From positions 1 to 12,308 of the forward strand of contig JAUQQI010000060.1 in the NCBI GenBank assembly GCA_030549955.1: a DNA stretch of 12,308 nt, written 5' to 3'. A model generated the notes under the pieces. It had not been told where the DNA came from, did no database searches, and worked only from the letters and a program-made list of their open reading frames with translations. The position numbers and the translations under genes are program-made. Shown one piece after another: positions 5,097-12,308 of this stretch. The DNA is from Chloroflexota bacterium (GTDB taxonomy: Bacteria > Chloroflexota > Dehalococcoidia > JAUQQI01). Numbering within the stretch: position 1 is the first letter of the stretch; each line of letters begins with the position of its first letter.

Positions 5097-7247
5097 TTGG
5101 GGGCCGCGATATTTCTCGTCCTTCTTGCCATCTACTCAGCCGGCTACGCCGGGCACGTTTACTCCGCCGATGATATATCCTCCTTGTCTGTCGGCTGGAG
5201 CATCGCCTACCAGGGCGACTTCGAGGCCAGACTTGACGCCTGGACCGCCCGATTTCCTGACCAGTCGAATACTTTCGGACCCGCCGGCGAGGTCTACTCC
5301 AAAAAGGGCCCCCTTCTCGCCTTTTTAGCGGCTTTTGTCTACCGGATAACCTCCGGCGCGGGCCTGCCGGTTACCCCGCTAATCACAACCCTTAACCTAG
5401 GGGTCACCGCTGTCGCGGGCTGGCTCCTCTTTAACCTGAGCAGACAGGCCGGCTTTGGGCCGCGCCAGGCTGCCGCGAGCGCCCTCGCCTGGGGCCTGCT
5501 TACCCCGGCCCTGGCTTACTCTCGATTCTTCTTCACCGAACCCCTGGCCGCCCTCGGCCTTGTTGCCGCCTGCCTGTCAGCACTCAGATTTTCCGGCTGG
5601 GCCGGAAGCTTTGGGGCGGGGCTGGGTTTAAGCTTTGCGGCCCTGGCCCGCCCCGCCGCGTTGGCCCTGGTCCCCGCCATCCTGCCCCTGGTCGCGCCCC
5701 GGCTTTGGGCATCGGGTCGACTTCTCGGGTTCAGCCTCGGACTCCTGCCGGGGATACTTGGCCTCGGGCTTTACAACGCGGTCCGGTTTGGCAACCCCCT
5801 GGTAGCCGGGCTGAGCCCGGTCGAAACCTTCAGCACGCCCCCCTGGGTTGGCATACCCGGCCTCTTGTGGAGTCCGGGCCGGGGGCTGCTGTTTTTTGCG
5901 CCGGCGGCGCTGATTGGATTGGCCGGACTACCCTTCGCCTGGAAGGTCCACCGCCGGCTGGCCGTAACCTCTGCCCTTATGGTTCTCGGCCACCTGGTCC
6001 TCTACGGGACCTGGTACGGCTGGCACGGCGGGCACGCCTGGGGTCCTCGGTTCCTGGTGCCGGCCCTGCCATTCCTGGCCCTGGGCTCAGGGCCGCTCCT
6101 GGGCGGGTGGGCCGAGCGCGGCCCGGTTTTTAAGGCCATAACGGTTACCCTGCCCGGGCTGAGCCTGATTGTTCAGGCCGCCGGCTTCCTCACCGACTTC
6201 AACCGGGCGCCCCAACCCCGGGGAAGCACTGACCCGCTCCTGTGGGAATTGCCGAGCCCGGCCTGGACGGTGCCCCTTGAACTACTTCTTCGGGGCCAGC
6301 TCGACCCGGTCTGGGCCCGACACGGCCTCTGGCCCGTGCCAGTCCTGCTCGGCGGGGCGGCAACCCTCGCCCTGGTGGCCGGGCTGAGAAACTTCAGGGG
6401 AAGACTACTGGTCGGCCTCGTTGGCCTGGCCCTGACCCTGGCGGCCCTGGGTTACCAGATAGGCGTCGCGGCCTCAGAAACCGCTCCCCATGAGTTGGGG
6501 CTTGCGGAGGCCCTTAGCGCCCTGCAGAACCAGGTCCGGCCGCAGGACGCGGTTATTCTGGCGGCCCCCTACGTCCAGACCTGGCTCCTGGACCATTACC
6601 GTCTGCCCAACCCCACCCTCGGCCTGACCGAAGACAGCCTCCGATTAGAGCCCCGGTTTAGGCTGACCCTGTCCAGGTTGCTCAAGCCAGGCGGACAGTT
6701 ATGGCTGCTCGTCCAGGGTTTCGCCTTCCCGGACCCGGCCGCGGAGCTGGACGCCGAGCTCCACCGGGAGCTGTGCTGGACCGGTCCCGTTAATTCCTTC
6801 GGAGGCGTAAGGATTACCCGGTTCCTGGTTCCGGGGAACTTCCAGAACCTGGGGGTCCAGGCCGCTTTCGGCCAGTCGCTCAGACTCAGGGCTTCGGCCT
6901 GGGACGGCACCGGAGTCCTTGCGCCGGGGGATGCCTTCTGCGTCCGGCTGGAGTGGGAGACCGGCGGCCCGGATGGGCCGGCCAACGCCTACGTTAGCGT
7001 TCAGGTGCTTGACGCCACCGGCAAGCTCATCGCCCAGCATGACGGCCCGCCCGGCGCAGGTTTTGACCAGCCGGGCCCGACTGTTATCGATAACCACGGG
7101 CTGTTGTTGCCGGACCACCTGACCGATGGAACGTTTTACCTTACCGTGGTGGTCTACAACCCGGCTACCTTCGAGCGCCACCACCTTGAGGCCGGAAGGG
7201 ACCGGCTGACCCTGGCGGCCTTCCGTATAAAAGGGCCGGCCAGGTAG
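5097..7247 (+). CDS. GT-C fold membrane glycosyltransferase (family 39/ArnT-like) with C-terminal beta-sandwich domain
   Basis: 716 residues. About ten or more hydrophobic segments lie between residues 3 and 455 (for example 3-19, 96-113, 147-163, 208-226, 263-280, 289-305, 348-364, 414-430, 437-454). After the first segment comes an extracytoplasmic loop with an acidic pair, SADDIS (D25-D26), where GT-C enzymes keep their catalytic Asp. WYGWHGGHAWGPRFL (306-320) matches a motif common in GT39-like proteins. Residues 456-580 look soluble, and 585-716 form a beta-rich domain with LDATGKLIAQHDGPP and DGTFYLTVVVYNPATFERH, a tail often attached to such proteins in Chloroflexota. The likely role is transfer of a sugar from a polyprenyl-phosphate donor on the outer face of the membrane; acceptor unknown. 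Start TTG 5097 is the only candidate after the in-frame stop at 5052; the ribosome site is weak. It stands alone, divergent from the HadAB-like pair and convergent with rnpB. Confidence 0.82.
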   Translation: MGAAIFLVLLAIYSAGYAGHVYSADDISSLSVGWSIAYQGDFEARLDAWTARFPDQSNTFGPAGEVYSKKGPLLAFLAAFVYRITSGAGLPVTPLITTLNLGVTAVAGWLLFNLSRQAGFGPRQAAASALAWGLLTPALAYSRFFFTEPLAALGLVAACLSALRFSGWAGSFGAGLGLSFAALARPAALALVPAILPLVAPRLWASGRLLGFSLGLLPGILGLGLYNAVRFGNPLVAGLSPVETFSTPPWVGIPGLLWSPGRGLLFFAPAALIGLAGLPFAWKVHRRLAVTSALMVLGHLVLYGTWYGWHGGHAWGPRFLVPALPFLALGSGPLLGGWAERGPVFKAITVTLPGLSLIVQAAGFLTDFNRAPQPRGSTDPLLWELPSPAWTVPLELLLRGQLDPVWARHGLWPVPVLLGGAATLALVAGLRNFRGRLLVGLVGLALTLAALGYQIGVAASETAPHELGLAEALSALQNQVRPQDAVILAAPYVQTWLLDHYRLPNPTLGLTEDSLRLEPRFRLTLSRLLKPGGQLWLLVQGFAFPDPAAELDAELHRELCWTGPVNSFGGVRITRFLVPGNFQNLGVQAAFGQSLRLRASAWDGTGVLAPGDAFCVRLEWETGGPDGPANAYVSVQVLDATGKLIAQHDGPPGAGFDQPGPTVIDNHGLLLPDHLTDGTFYLTVVVYNPATFERHHLEAGRDRLTLAAFRIKGPAR

Positions 7248-7254
7248 CCGGTCC
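7226..7254 (-). terminator. Intrinsic terminator of rnpB
   Basis: On the minus strand GGACCGG (7254-7248) pairs with CCGGCCC (7239-7233; one G-U pair) around an 8-nt loop, followed at once by TTTTATA (7232-7226). It begins 12 nt after the RNase P RNA end. The element lies within the last codons and stop of the facing glycosyltransferase gene; on the plus strand the same hairpin lacks a T run. Confidence 0.75.
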
Positions 7255-7265
7255 AGGGAAATAAA

Positions 7266-7650
7266 GGGAGCCGAGTCGGTCTGTAAGCCGGGTTCTGTAC
7301 GGCCGGGATTCCCCGGCCGCGGTGGCCATCCATCTAGGGTGACGGTTACCCGCCACCTCCAGCGGCCTACCCGGGGGCTCGGACGGGCCCGCCTCAACGC
7401 CCCCTGCTTGGCCTTGCTCCGGGTGGGGTTTGGCCAGCCAGCCGGTCACCCGACTGCTGGTGCGCTCTTACCGCACCTTTTCACCCTTACCGGACGGCCG
7501 TTACGCCGTCCGGCGGTATGGTTTCTGTGCCACTTTCCGCGGGTCACCCCGCCTGGGTGTTACCCAGCACCCTGCCCGTGGGAGCCCGGACTTTCCTCGG
7601 GCACAAACCTTGCGGCCTGCGCCCGCGGCCACCCGACCGGCTCGGCCCCC
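7266..7650 (-). ncRNA. rnpB: RNase P RNA (bacterial type A)
   Basis: Minus-strand sequence shows the conserved core of bacterial RNase P RNA: GAGGAAAGTCCGGGCTCC near the 5' side, ACAGAAA, GTAAGGGTGAAA, GGTAAGAGCGCACC, AGATGGATGGCC and ACAGAACCCGGCTTACAG near the 3' end. The outer strands pair as helix P1: GGGGGCCGAG (7650-7641) with CTCGGCTCCC (7275-7266), one G-U pair, which sets the ends at about 385 nt. The RNA is the catalytic part of the enzyme that trims tRNA 5' leaders, including the tRNA pair in this window. No protein gene should be called here; long open frames across it in both directions are chance effects of high GC. Confidence 0.97.
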
Positions 7651-7657
7651 GATCTAA

Positions 7658-7666
7658 ATTGTATCA
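7658..7666 (-). promoter_or_regulatory. rnpB promoter, extended -10 type
   Basis: TGA-TACAAT (7666-7658 on the minus strand) is an extended -10 match lying 7 nt before the first G of P1. No good -35 box is seen at the right distance. It sits just past the stop of the acyl-CoA ligase gene, so rnpB may also receive read-through from that gene. Confidence 0.65.
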
Positions 7667-7677
7667 TCAGCGTCGAA

Positions 7678-9324
7678 TCAGCCCTTTGCAGACTCCTGTT
7701 CAGCCAGCTGTCGGAGGACGAACTTCTGAATCTTCCCGGTCGAGGTCTTGGGCAGTTCAGGTACGAACTCGACCTTCTTCGGTGCCTTAAAGTGGGCCAG
7801 ACGGTCCCGGACCCACTGGATAAGCTCCTCGGCCGTCGCCGACATCCCCGGCTTGAGCACGACGTAGGCCTTCGGGACCTCGCCCCAGTACGGGTCACGC
7901 ATCCCGACCACGGCCACCTCCAGGACGGCCGGGTGGGAGTAGAGCACAGCCTCCACCTCAACCGACGAGATGTTCTCCCCGCCGGAGATGATAATGTCCT
8001 TTTTGCGGTCTCGCAGTTCGATATATCCGTCGGGATGCCAGACCCCCAGGTCGCCGCTGTGGAACCAGCCACCCTTAAACGCCTCGGCCGTCGCCTCCGG
8101 GTCCCGGAAATAGCCTGCCATTACCGTATTGCCCCGCATCACAACCTCGCCCAGGGTCTGCCCATCCCTGGGAACATCCCGCATCTGCTCGTCCACGACC
8201 CGCAGCCGGATCGCCGTCGGGTGGGGAATCCCCTGTCGGGCCTTAATCCGGGCCCGCTCTTCGGCCGGAAGGCGGTCCCATTCGGCCAGCCATTCGCAGA
8301 GGGTATTAGGCCCGTACGTTTCGGTCAGGCCGTAAAGGTGGATAAGCTTGCCCCCGAGCCGGTCCTCGACGTCGGTGATAACCTGCGGGGCCGGCGGGGC
8401 GCCGCCGGTGGCAATGGTCACCTGGTGGGGGAAGCGGCGTCCGGCCTGGACCCCGTAGTTTGTCAGGGAGATAAGTACCGTTGGGGCGGCGCAAAGGTGA
8501 GTAACCTGTCGGCGCTCGATCTCGTCAAAAATCTGGGCCGGGTCGGCCCGACGCAGGCAGACGTGGGTTCCGCCGACGGCAGTAACGGCCCAGGTGTAGC
8601 ACCAGCCGTTGCAGTGGAACATCGGCACAACCCATAAATACATGCTGTTAACGTTCAGCCCAATGGAGAGGCAGTCGCCCAGGGCATTAAGATAAGCCCC
8701 CCGGTGGGTGTAGACCACGCCCTTCGGCCGGCCGGTCGTGCCGGATGTGTAATTCAGGGTAATCGGCTCCCGCTCGTCCTCGATCACCGGCTCGACAACC
8801 GTTCCCAGGTGGGCACTGATGAAGCTCTCGTAGTCTTCGCCGGGGAGTTCGACCGGGGCCCCCTCATCCCGAATGACGACGACCTTGCGCAGGCTATCGG
8901 GCAACGTCTTCGGCAGCAGGTGGAGAAACTGCCCGTCGATAATAAAGACCTTTGCCCCGGAGTGACTGAGGATATACCCAACTTCGCCCGGGGACAATCG
9001 AATATTGATGGGCACGAGCACGCCGCCGGCCAGCGGGATGCCGTAGTGGGCTTCCAGCATCGGCGGGGTGTTCGGGGCCAGAATAGCCACCCGGTCGCCC
9101 CGGTCGACGCCGGCGGCCCGGACGGCCGCCGCCAGGGCGTGGACCCGTCGGTTGAGCTCAGCGTAGGTCCAGCCCTGGTCCCGGTAGTAGACGGCCGGTT
9201 TATCGGCCAGGAAGTTAGCCGCCCGTTCAAGAAACCGGAGGGGCGTTAAGAGGTCGACAAAAACGTCCTGGTGGTCGAGGGCGATGTAATCTCCCAGGGG
9301 CAGGGCTTTTCTGGACTCAACCAT
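7678..9324 (-). CDS. Acyl-CoA ligase (AMP-forming; DmdB/AlkK-like fatty-acyl-CoA synthetase)
   Basis: 548 residues from ATG 9324, full length for the ANL adenylating superfamily. It makes acyl-CoA from a free carboxylic acid, ATP and CoA through an acyl-AMP. Motifs in order: P-loop YTSGTTGRPKG (192-202), MFHCNGWCYTW (235-245), YGLTET (331-336), GWFHSGDLG (419-427), DRKKDIIISGGENISSVEVE (439-458) and the catalytic lysine K531 in PKTSTGKIQKF. The MFHCNGW segment is typical of the short/medium-chain group that includes AlkK, DmdB and plant AAE-type ligases, so the substrate is probably a short, medium or substituted fatty acid; this is inference. ATG 9324 is preferred over ATG 9339 because AGGAGG lies 7 nt before it, while the longer start has no ribosome site. 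It diverges from the ABC importer operon across a shared control region. Confidence 0.95.
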   Translation of the reverse strand: MVESRKALPLGDYIALDHQDVFVDLLTPLRFLERAANFLADKPAVYYRDQGWTYAELNRRVHALAAAVRAAGVDRGDRVAILAPNTPPMLEAHYGIPLAGGVLVPINIRLSPGEVGYILSHSGAKVFIIDGQFLHLLPKTLPDSLRKVVVIRDEGAPVELPGEDYESFISAHLGTVVEPVIEDEREPITLNYTSGTTGRPKGVVYTHRGAYLNALGDCLSIGLNVNSMYLWVVPMFHCNGWCYTWAVTAVGGTHVCLRRADPAQIFDEIERRQVTHLCAAPTVLISLTNYGVQAGRRFPHQVTIATGGAPPAPQVITDVEDRLGGKLIHLYGLTETYGPNTLCEWLAEWDRLPAEERARIKARQGIPHPTAIRLRVVDEQMRDVPRDGQTLGEVVMRGNTVMAGYFRDPEATAEAFKGGWFHSGDLGVWHPDGYIELRDRKKDIIISGGENISSVEVEAVLYSHPAVLEVAVVGMRDPYWGEVPKAYVVLKPGMSATAEELIQWVRDRLAHFKAPKKVEFVPELPKTSTGKIQKFVLRQLAEQESAKG

Positions 9325-9360
9325 CCTGAGCCTCCTCATCGGCTGGGTACTTTCACCTTA

Positions 9361-9390
9361 AGTTTAGGTCGCTCCGCCCCTGCCGGTCAA
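9361..9390 (-). promoter_or_regulatory. Predicted promoter of the acyl-CoA ligase
   Basis: TTGACC (9390-9385) and TAAACT (9366-9361) on the minus strand with an 18-bp spacer. The -35 box is part of the palindrome at 9386-9400. Confidence 0.5.
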
Positions 9391-9400
9391 AAATTTTGAC
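9386..9400. promoter_or_regulatory. Palindromic operator candidate between the acyl-CoA ligase and importer promoters
   Basis: GTCAAAA-A-TTTTGAC, a perfect 7+1+7 inverted repeat. It carries most of both outward-facing -35 boxes (TTGACC leftward, TTGACA rightward). One dimeric regulator bound here would cover both promoters. Part of the symmetry follows simply from two back-to-back TTGAC boxes, but the AT-rich centre extends it. Confidence 0.5.
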
Positions 9401-9425
9401 ACCTGTGCAGATAAGGTGCTATCTT
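9396..9425 (+). promoter_or_regulatory. Predicted promoter of the livK-type importer operon
   Basis: TTGACA (9396-9401, perfect) and an extended -10, TGC-TATCTT (9417-9425), with an 18-bp spacer. Start near 9432, about 33 nt before the ATG. Confidence 0.6.
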
Positions 9426-9464
9426 TAGCTAGCATTTCCAGGCAATAACAAGGAGGGGGCAGTC

Positions 9465-10766
9465 ATGCGCAGGATCAGCCGTCGGGAGTTTCTGAGCGGG
9501 GCAATAGCCGTTGGTGCGGCCGGCACTCTGGCCGCCTGCGCCCCGACCCAGGCGCCCACCCAGCCGGCATCTCAGGCCAAGCCACTGGGGGTTGACACCA
9601 TCAAGATCGGGGCGATGGGGGCCCTTTCGGGCGCCCATGCCGACTACGGCCGCCAGATTAACATGGGCCTGGAGCTGGCGAAGGAAGAGATCAACGCCGG
9701 CGGCGGCATCCTCGGCAGTATGATCGAGACTCGAATGCTGGACGAGGAGCTGAAAGCTGACGTCGGCGTCCGCAACGCCCGCCAGCTTGTCCAGGACTGG
9801 GGCGCCCATTTCCTGGTGGGCGTCGATTCCAGCGGGGTCGCGATGGCCATCGGGCCGATCCTGCCGGAGCTGGACAGGGTCTTCATCTTCACCCACGCCG
9901 CGACCCACCGGCTGACCGAGGAACTCGTTTACGACAAAAAGATCAAGCATATCTTCCGGATAAGCGTGCCCGTCTACCAGGACGCGATCGTCGCGGCCTA
10001 TGTTTTCCGGGACAAACTGCCCCAGGCCCGCCGGTTTGCCACCATCGGGGCCGACTACGAGTACGGTCGGGCGGTTTGGGCCCTCTTCAAGGAATACATG
10101 AAGCGATTCCGGCCCGAGGCCGAGTTTGTCGGCGAGGCCTGGGCGCCCTTCCTGACGACCGACTTTTCGTCCCACATCGCCGCCGTTATGGCTACTAACC
10201 CGGACGTTATTGTCGCCACGCCCTGGGCCGGCGAGGGCGTCACCCTGCTCCGCCAGGCCGTCCAGCTCGGGGTCTTCGACAAGATCCAGGCCTGGTGGCA
10301 GGCGATGGGCGGCTCGGTCGACGTCCTGGAGGGAGTCAAGGGCGAGGTTCAGGCCAACGCTTTCAAGGGCAAGCTCTGGGCCACCGCCCGCTACATCTTC
10401 AACTACCCGGATACCCCGGAAAACAAAGCCTTCGTTGAGAAATTCCGGCAGCGGTGGGCCCGACTGCCCAACTACTCGGCCGAGACGACCTACTCGGCTG
10501 TCTACGCCATCAAGGCGGCCGTCGAAAAGGCCCGCAGCCTTGAAACCAGCAAGGTTATTGCTGCCCTGGAAGGGCTGACCCTGAAAACCCCTGCCGGCGA
10601 CCGGTACATTCGGCCGGAGGACCATCAGGCCGTCTATTCGGTGCCCGCCGGCCGGGTCATTATGGACCCGAACAAGTACCCGATCCCGTTCATCGGGGCC
10701 GACCTGGTTATCCTGAAGCCCGAAGATTACTACCGTAAGCCGCCCTTTGAACCGATCAAGTTCTAA
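9465..10766 (+). CDS. ABC importer substrate-binding lipoprotein, LivK/Peripla_BP_6 type
   Basis: 433 residues. The N-terminus has a twin-arginine motif SRREFL (5-10), a hydrophobic stretch and a lipobox LAAC with C25 as the lipidated residue, then a Pro/Thr/Gln-rich linker; so it is probably exported folded by Tat and anchored to the membrane. The mature part follows the type I periplasmic-binding fold: DTIKIGAMGALSGAHADYG (44-62), GLELAKEEINAGGG (68-81), then FLVGVDSSGVAMAIGPIL and ATIGADYEYGRAVW, the start of the second lobe. Family members bind branched-chain amino acids, amides, aromatic or aliphatic carboxylates. Because the facing gene is an acyl-CoA ligase, a carboxylic acid is a fair guess, but the ligand cannot be read from the sequence. 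ATG 9465 has AGGAGG 9-10 nt upstream. First gene of a liv-type operon; livH begins 21 nt after its stop. Confidence 0.94.
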   Translation: MRRISRREFLSGAIAVGAAGTLAACAPTQAPTQPASQAKPLGVDTIKIGAMGALSGAHADYGRQINMGLELAKEEINAGGGILGSMIETRMLDEELKADVGVRNARQLVQDWGAHFLVGVDSSGVAMAIGPILPELDRVFIFTHAATHRLTEELVYDKKIKHIFRISVPVYQDAIVAAYVFRDKLPQARRFATIGADYEYGRAVWALFKEYMKRFRPEAEFVGEAWAPFLTTDFSSHIAAVMATNPDVIVATPWAGEGVTLLRQAVQLGVFDKIQAWWQAMGGSVDVLEGVKGEVQANAFKGKLWATARYIFNYPDTPENKAFVEKFRQRWARLPNYSAETTYSAVYAIKAAVEKARSLETSKVIAALEGLTLKTPAGDRYIRPEDHQAVYSVPAGRVIMDPNKYPIPFIGADLVILKPEDYYRKPPFEPIKF

Positions 10767-10787
10767 CCCGGCAAGCCCGAACCGACC

Positions 10788-11651
10788 GTGACGGTTGAGA
10801 ACTTTGTCTTCCAGGGGCTCATCGGCCTGAGCCTGGCGATGTACCTGTGGCTGGTCTCGGCCGGGCTAACCCTGGCCTTCGGGGTGCTGGGGGTGCTCAA
10901 CTTCGCCCACGGTAGCCTTTACATGGTCGGGGCTTACCTGGCCTACACCCTTTATGGCCGGCTCGGCTTCGACTTCGCCGTTTCGGTCGTCCTGGCTGTT
11001 CTAACTGTCGGCATACTCGGGGCTGTGGTTGAGCGGCTCCTTTTCCGGCCCATGTACCGGCTCGACACGGCCTTTCAACTTATCCTGACCTTCGGCCTGG
11101 TGCTGATCTTCAGCGACCTGGCCAAACTCATCTGGGGCGGCCTCTTCGTTATCCCCCCGGTTCCGGGCATTTTTCAGGGGACGGTGCCGGTCCTGGGCCG
11201 AAGCTTCCCGGTTTACAACATCTTTGTCATCACCGCTGGGATTATTGTCGCCCTGGTGATGGGCCTCGTCCTGGAGCGGACCTGGTGGGGCAAGACTGTC
11301 CGGGCGGCCGCCGCCGACCGGGAGATGGCTGCCGCCCTGGGTCTCAATATATCGAAGGTCTTCGTCCTGGTTTTTGCGGCCGCGGCCATGCTGGCCGGCC
11401 TGGGCGGGGCCTTCAGCATCCCGGTTCGGGTCGTGGACCCCGGCACCGGCACCGCCCTGATCGTTCAGGCGTTCATCATCACGGTGATCGGCGGCCTCGG
11501 CAACCTCCGGGGGGCCTTCGTCGGGTCCCTGCTGGTCGGGGTACTGAGTGCCTACGGCACCCTGCTTTTCCCGGTCTTCGAGCTCTTTATCATTTACCTG
11601 CTGATGGCCATCGTCTTGCTGGTCAAACCGGAGGGACTCTTTGGCCGCTAA
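10788..11651 (+). CDS. livH: ABC importer permease, LivH type
   Basis: 287 residues, almost wholly hydrophobic with about eight membrane segments, the usual size of LivH. The N-terminal segment GLTLAFGVLGVLNFAHGSLYM (26-46) is the family signature (NFAHG). Near the C-terminus are GKTVRAAAADREMAAALGLN (the cytoplasmic loop that contacts the ATPase) and VIGGLGNLRGAFVGSLLVG. It forms the membrane channel together with LivM. GTG 10788 is the start, chosen from the conserved N-terminus; the ribosome site is weak, and translation may depend on the substrate-binding gene 21 nt upstream. Its last 11 nt overlap the start of livM. The name reflects family; amino-acid specificity is not shown. Confidence 0.94.
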   Translation: MTVENFVFQGLIGLSLAMYLWLVSAGLTLAFGVLGVLNFAHGSLYMVGAYLAYTLYGRLGFDFAVSVVLAVLTVGILGAVVERLLFRPMYRLDTAFQLILTFGLVLIFSDLAKLIWGGLFVIPPVPGIFQGTVPVLGRSFPVYNIFVITAGIIVALVMGLVLERTWWGKTVRAAAADREMAAALGLNISKVFVLVFAAAAMLAGLGGAFSIPVRVVDPGTGTALIVQAFIITVIGGLGNLRGAFVGSLLVGVLSAYGTLLFPVFELFIIYLLMAIVLLVKPEGLFGR

Positions 11652-12308
11652 AAAGCCGGCTTCTCACAACCGCCTGGGTCTGATTGTCGCCCTCGGGGCA
11701 GTCGTGGCGATCCTGCTCGTGCCGCCCCTGCTCGGCCGTTACCCCACGTACCTGGCCACTACGATCTTGATGCTGGCCGTCTTCAGCGTCGGGTTTAACC
11801 TGCTTTTCGGCTACACCGGTCTGCTTTCGTTCGGCCACGCCGCTTTCTACGCCCTGGGAGCCTATGTCTGCGCCAAGGTGCTGCTCGCCTATCCCTCGCT
11901 GATCCTGGGCATCCTGGCCGGGGTCGCGGCGGCCGGGGTGGGCGCCCTCATCATCGGCTTTCTGAGCGTGCGCCACACCCGGATCTATTTTTCGATGCTC
12001 ACCCTGGCCTTCGGTATGATGGTCCATAGCATCGTCTGGAAGTGGCGGGAGGTGACCGGTGGCGACGACGGCCTTGTCGGCATCATTCGGCCGAACCTGA
12101 ACCTCGGCTTTATTGAAATTAACATGAACCGGCCGGAAAACTTCTACTACTTTGTCGCCGTCATCCTGCTGGCATCCATTTTCGTCATGTACCGGATTGT
12201 CAATTCACCCTTTGGGCTGGTTCTCCAGGCCATCCGGGACAGCGAGAGCCGGGCCGCCTTCTGCGGTATCCCGGTCCGGCGGTACCGGCTCGCGGCCTTC
12301 GTCGTCTC
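11641..12308 (+). CDS. livM: ABC importer permease, LivM type (cut by window edge)
   Basis: The first 222 residues are present, running off the right edge. Start is TTG 11641, with GGAGG 6 nt upstream inside the end of livH, giving an 11-nt overlap. The frame begins LAAKKPASHNRLG, then a membrane segment LIVALGAVVAILLVPPLL. NLLFGYTGLLSFGHAAFYAL (53-72) is the LivM signature (GxxSFGHAAFxxLGAY), followed by IYFSMLTLAFGMM and TGGDDGL, then SPFGLVLQAIRDSESRAAFCG, the ATPase-contacting loop. It pairs with LivH as the second channel subunit. The order substrate-binding protein, LivH, LivM predicts the ATPases LivG and LivF next. Confidence 0.94.
   Translation, partial: MAAKKPASHNRLGLIVALGAVVAILLVPPLLGRYPTYLATTILMLAVFSVGFNLLFGYTGLLSFGHAAFYALGAYVCAKVLLAYPSLILGILAGVAAAGVGALIIGFLSVRHTRIYFSMLTLAFGMMVHSIVWKWREVTGGDDGLVGIIRPNLNLGFIEINMNRPENFYYFVAVILLASIFVMYRIVNSPFGLVLQAIRDSESRAAFCGIPVRRYRLAAFVV

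Noticed and set aside
7339..8637. 432-codon plus-strand open frame
   Set aside because: Its first part runs through the conserved RNase P RNA and the rest is antisense to the acyl-CoA ligase; no family features.
9429..10625. 398-codon minus-strand open frame
   Set aside because: Antisense to the substrate-binding protein gene, which has a signal peptide, a lipobox and a ribosome site.
1..12308. CRISPR array, toxin-antitoxin, phage, defence or transposon genes
   Set aside because: No spaced direct repeats, transposase or nuclease motifs seen; all long coding regions have housekeeping, metabolic or transport assignments except one hypothetical gene.

Overview
The window is GC-rich, densely packed bacterial chromosome. 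Shine-Dalgarno sites are strong (GGAGG-type), and GTG and TTG starts are common (chdC, hemE, hadB, the membrane glycosyltransferase, livH, livM). The coproporphyrin-dependent haem pathway, a tandem MaoC-type dehydratase pair, a DmdB/AlkK-type acyl-CoA ligase and a glycosyltransferase with a Chloroflexota-style C-terminal beta domain together suggest a Gram-positive-type or Chloroflexota lineage (Actinomycetota or a deep Firmicute is also possible). This placement is inference; no 16S rRNA gene is present.

Layout. (1) 1-2840, minus strand: a tightly overlapping haem operon in transcription order chdC(hemQ) - hemE - cpfC(hemH) - cgoX(hemY/hemG, cut by the left edge). It covers uroporphyrinogen III to haem b through coproporphyrin. 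The chdC reading frame is broken by an apparent one-base loss in a T4 run. (2) 2884-3236: a consensus promoter drives tRNA-Ala(CGC) and tRNA-Leu(CAG) on the plus strand. Its -35 box overlaps that of a promoter predicted for the haem operon on the other strand. A two-way hairpin closes the tRNA unit. (3) 3222-4963, minus strand: a hypothetical protein, then a two-subunit MaoC/HadAB-like (R)-specific enoyl-CoA hydratase/dehydratase. (4) 5097-7247, plus strand: a 716-residue GT-C-fold membrane glycosyltransferase. (5) 7226-7663, minus strand: RNase P RNA with an extended -10 promoter and an intrinsic terminator that overlaps the end of the glycosyltransferase gene. (6) 7678-9324, minus strand: acyl-CoA ligase. 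(7) 9465-12308, plus strand: the start of a LivK-LivH-LivM type ABC importer operon; livM runs off the right edge and the ATPase genes (livG/livF) are presumably beyond it.

The acyl-CoA ligase and the importer diverge from a 97-bp core region (9361-9464 on the importer side) holding a perfect 7+1+7 palindrome that contains or abuts both -35 boxes. This suggests joint control of uptake and CoA activation of one carbon source. I found no mobile element, CRISPR array, phage gene or defence system. The points most worth checking are the chdC frameshift and the two divergent promoter regions with palindromic -35 boxes.
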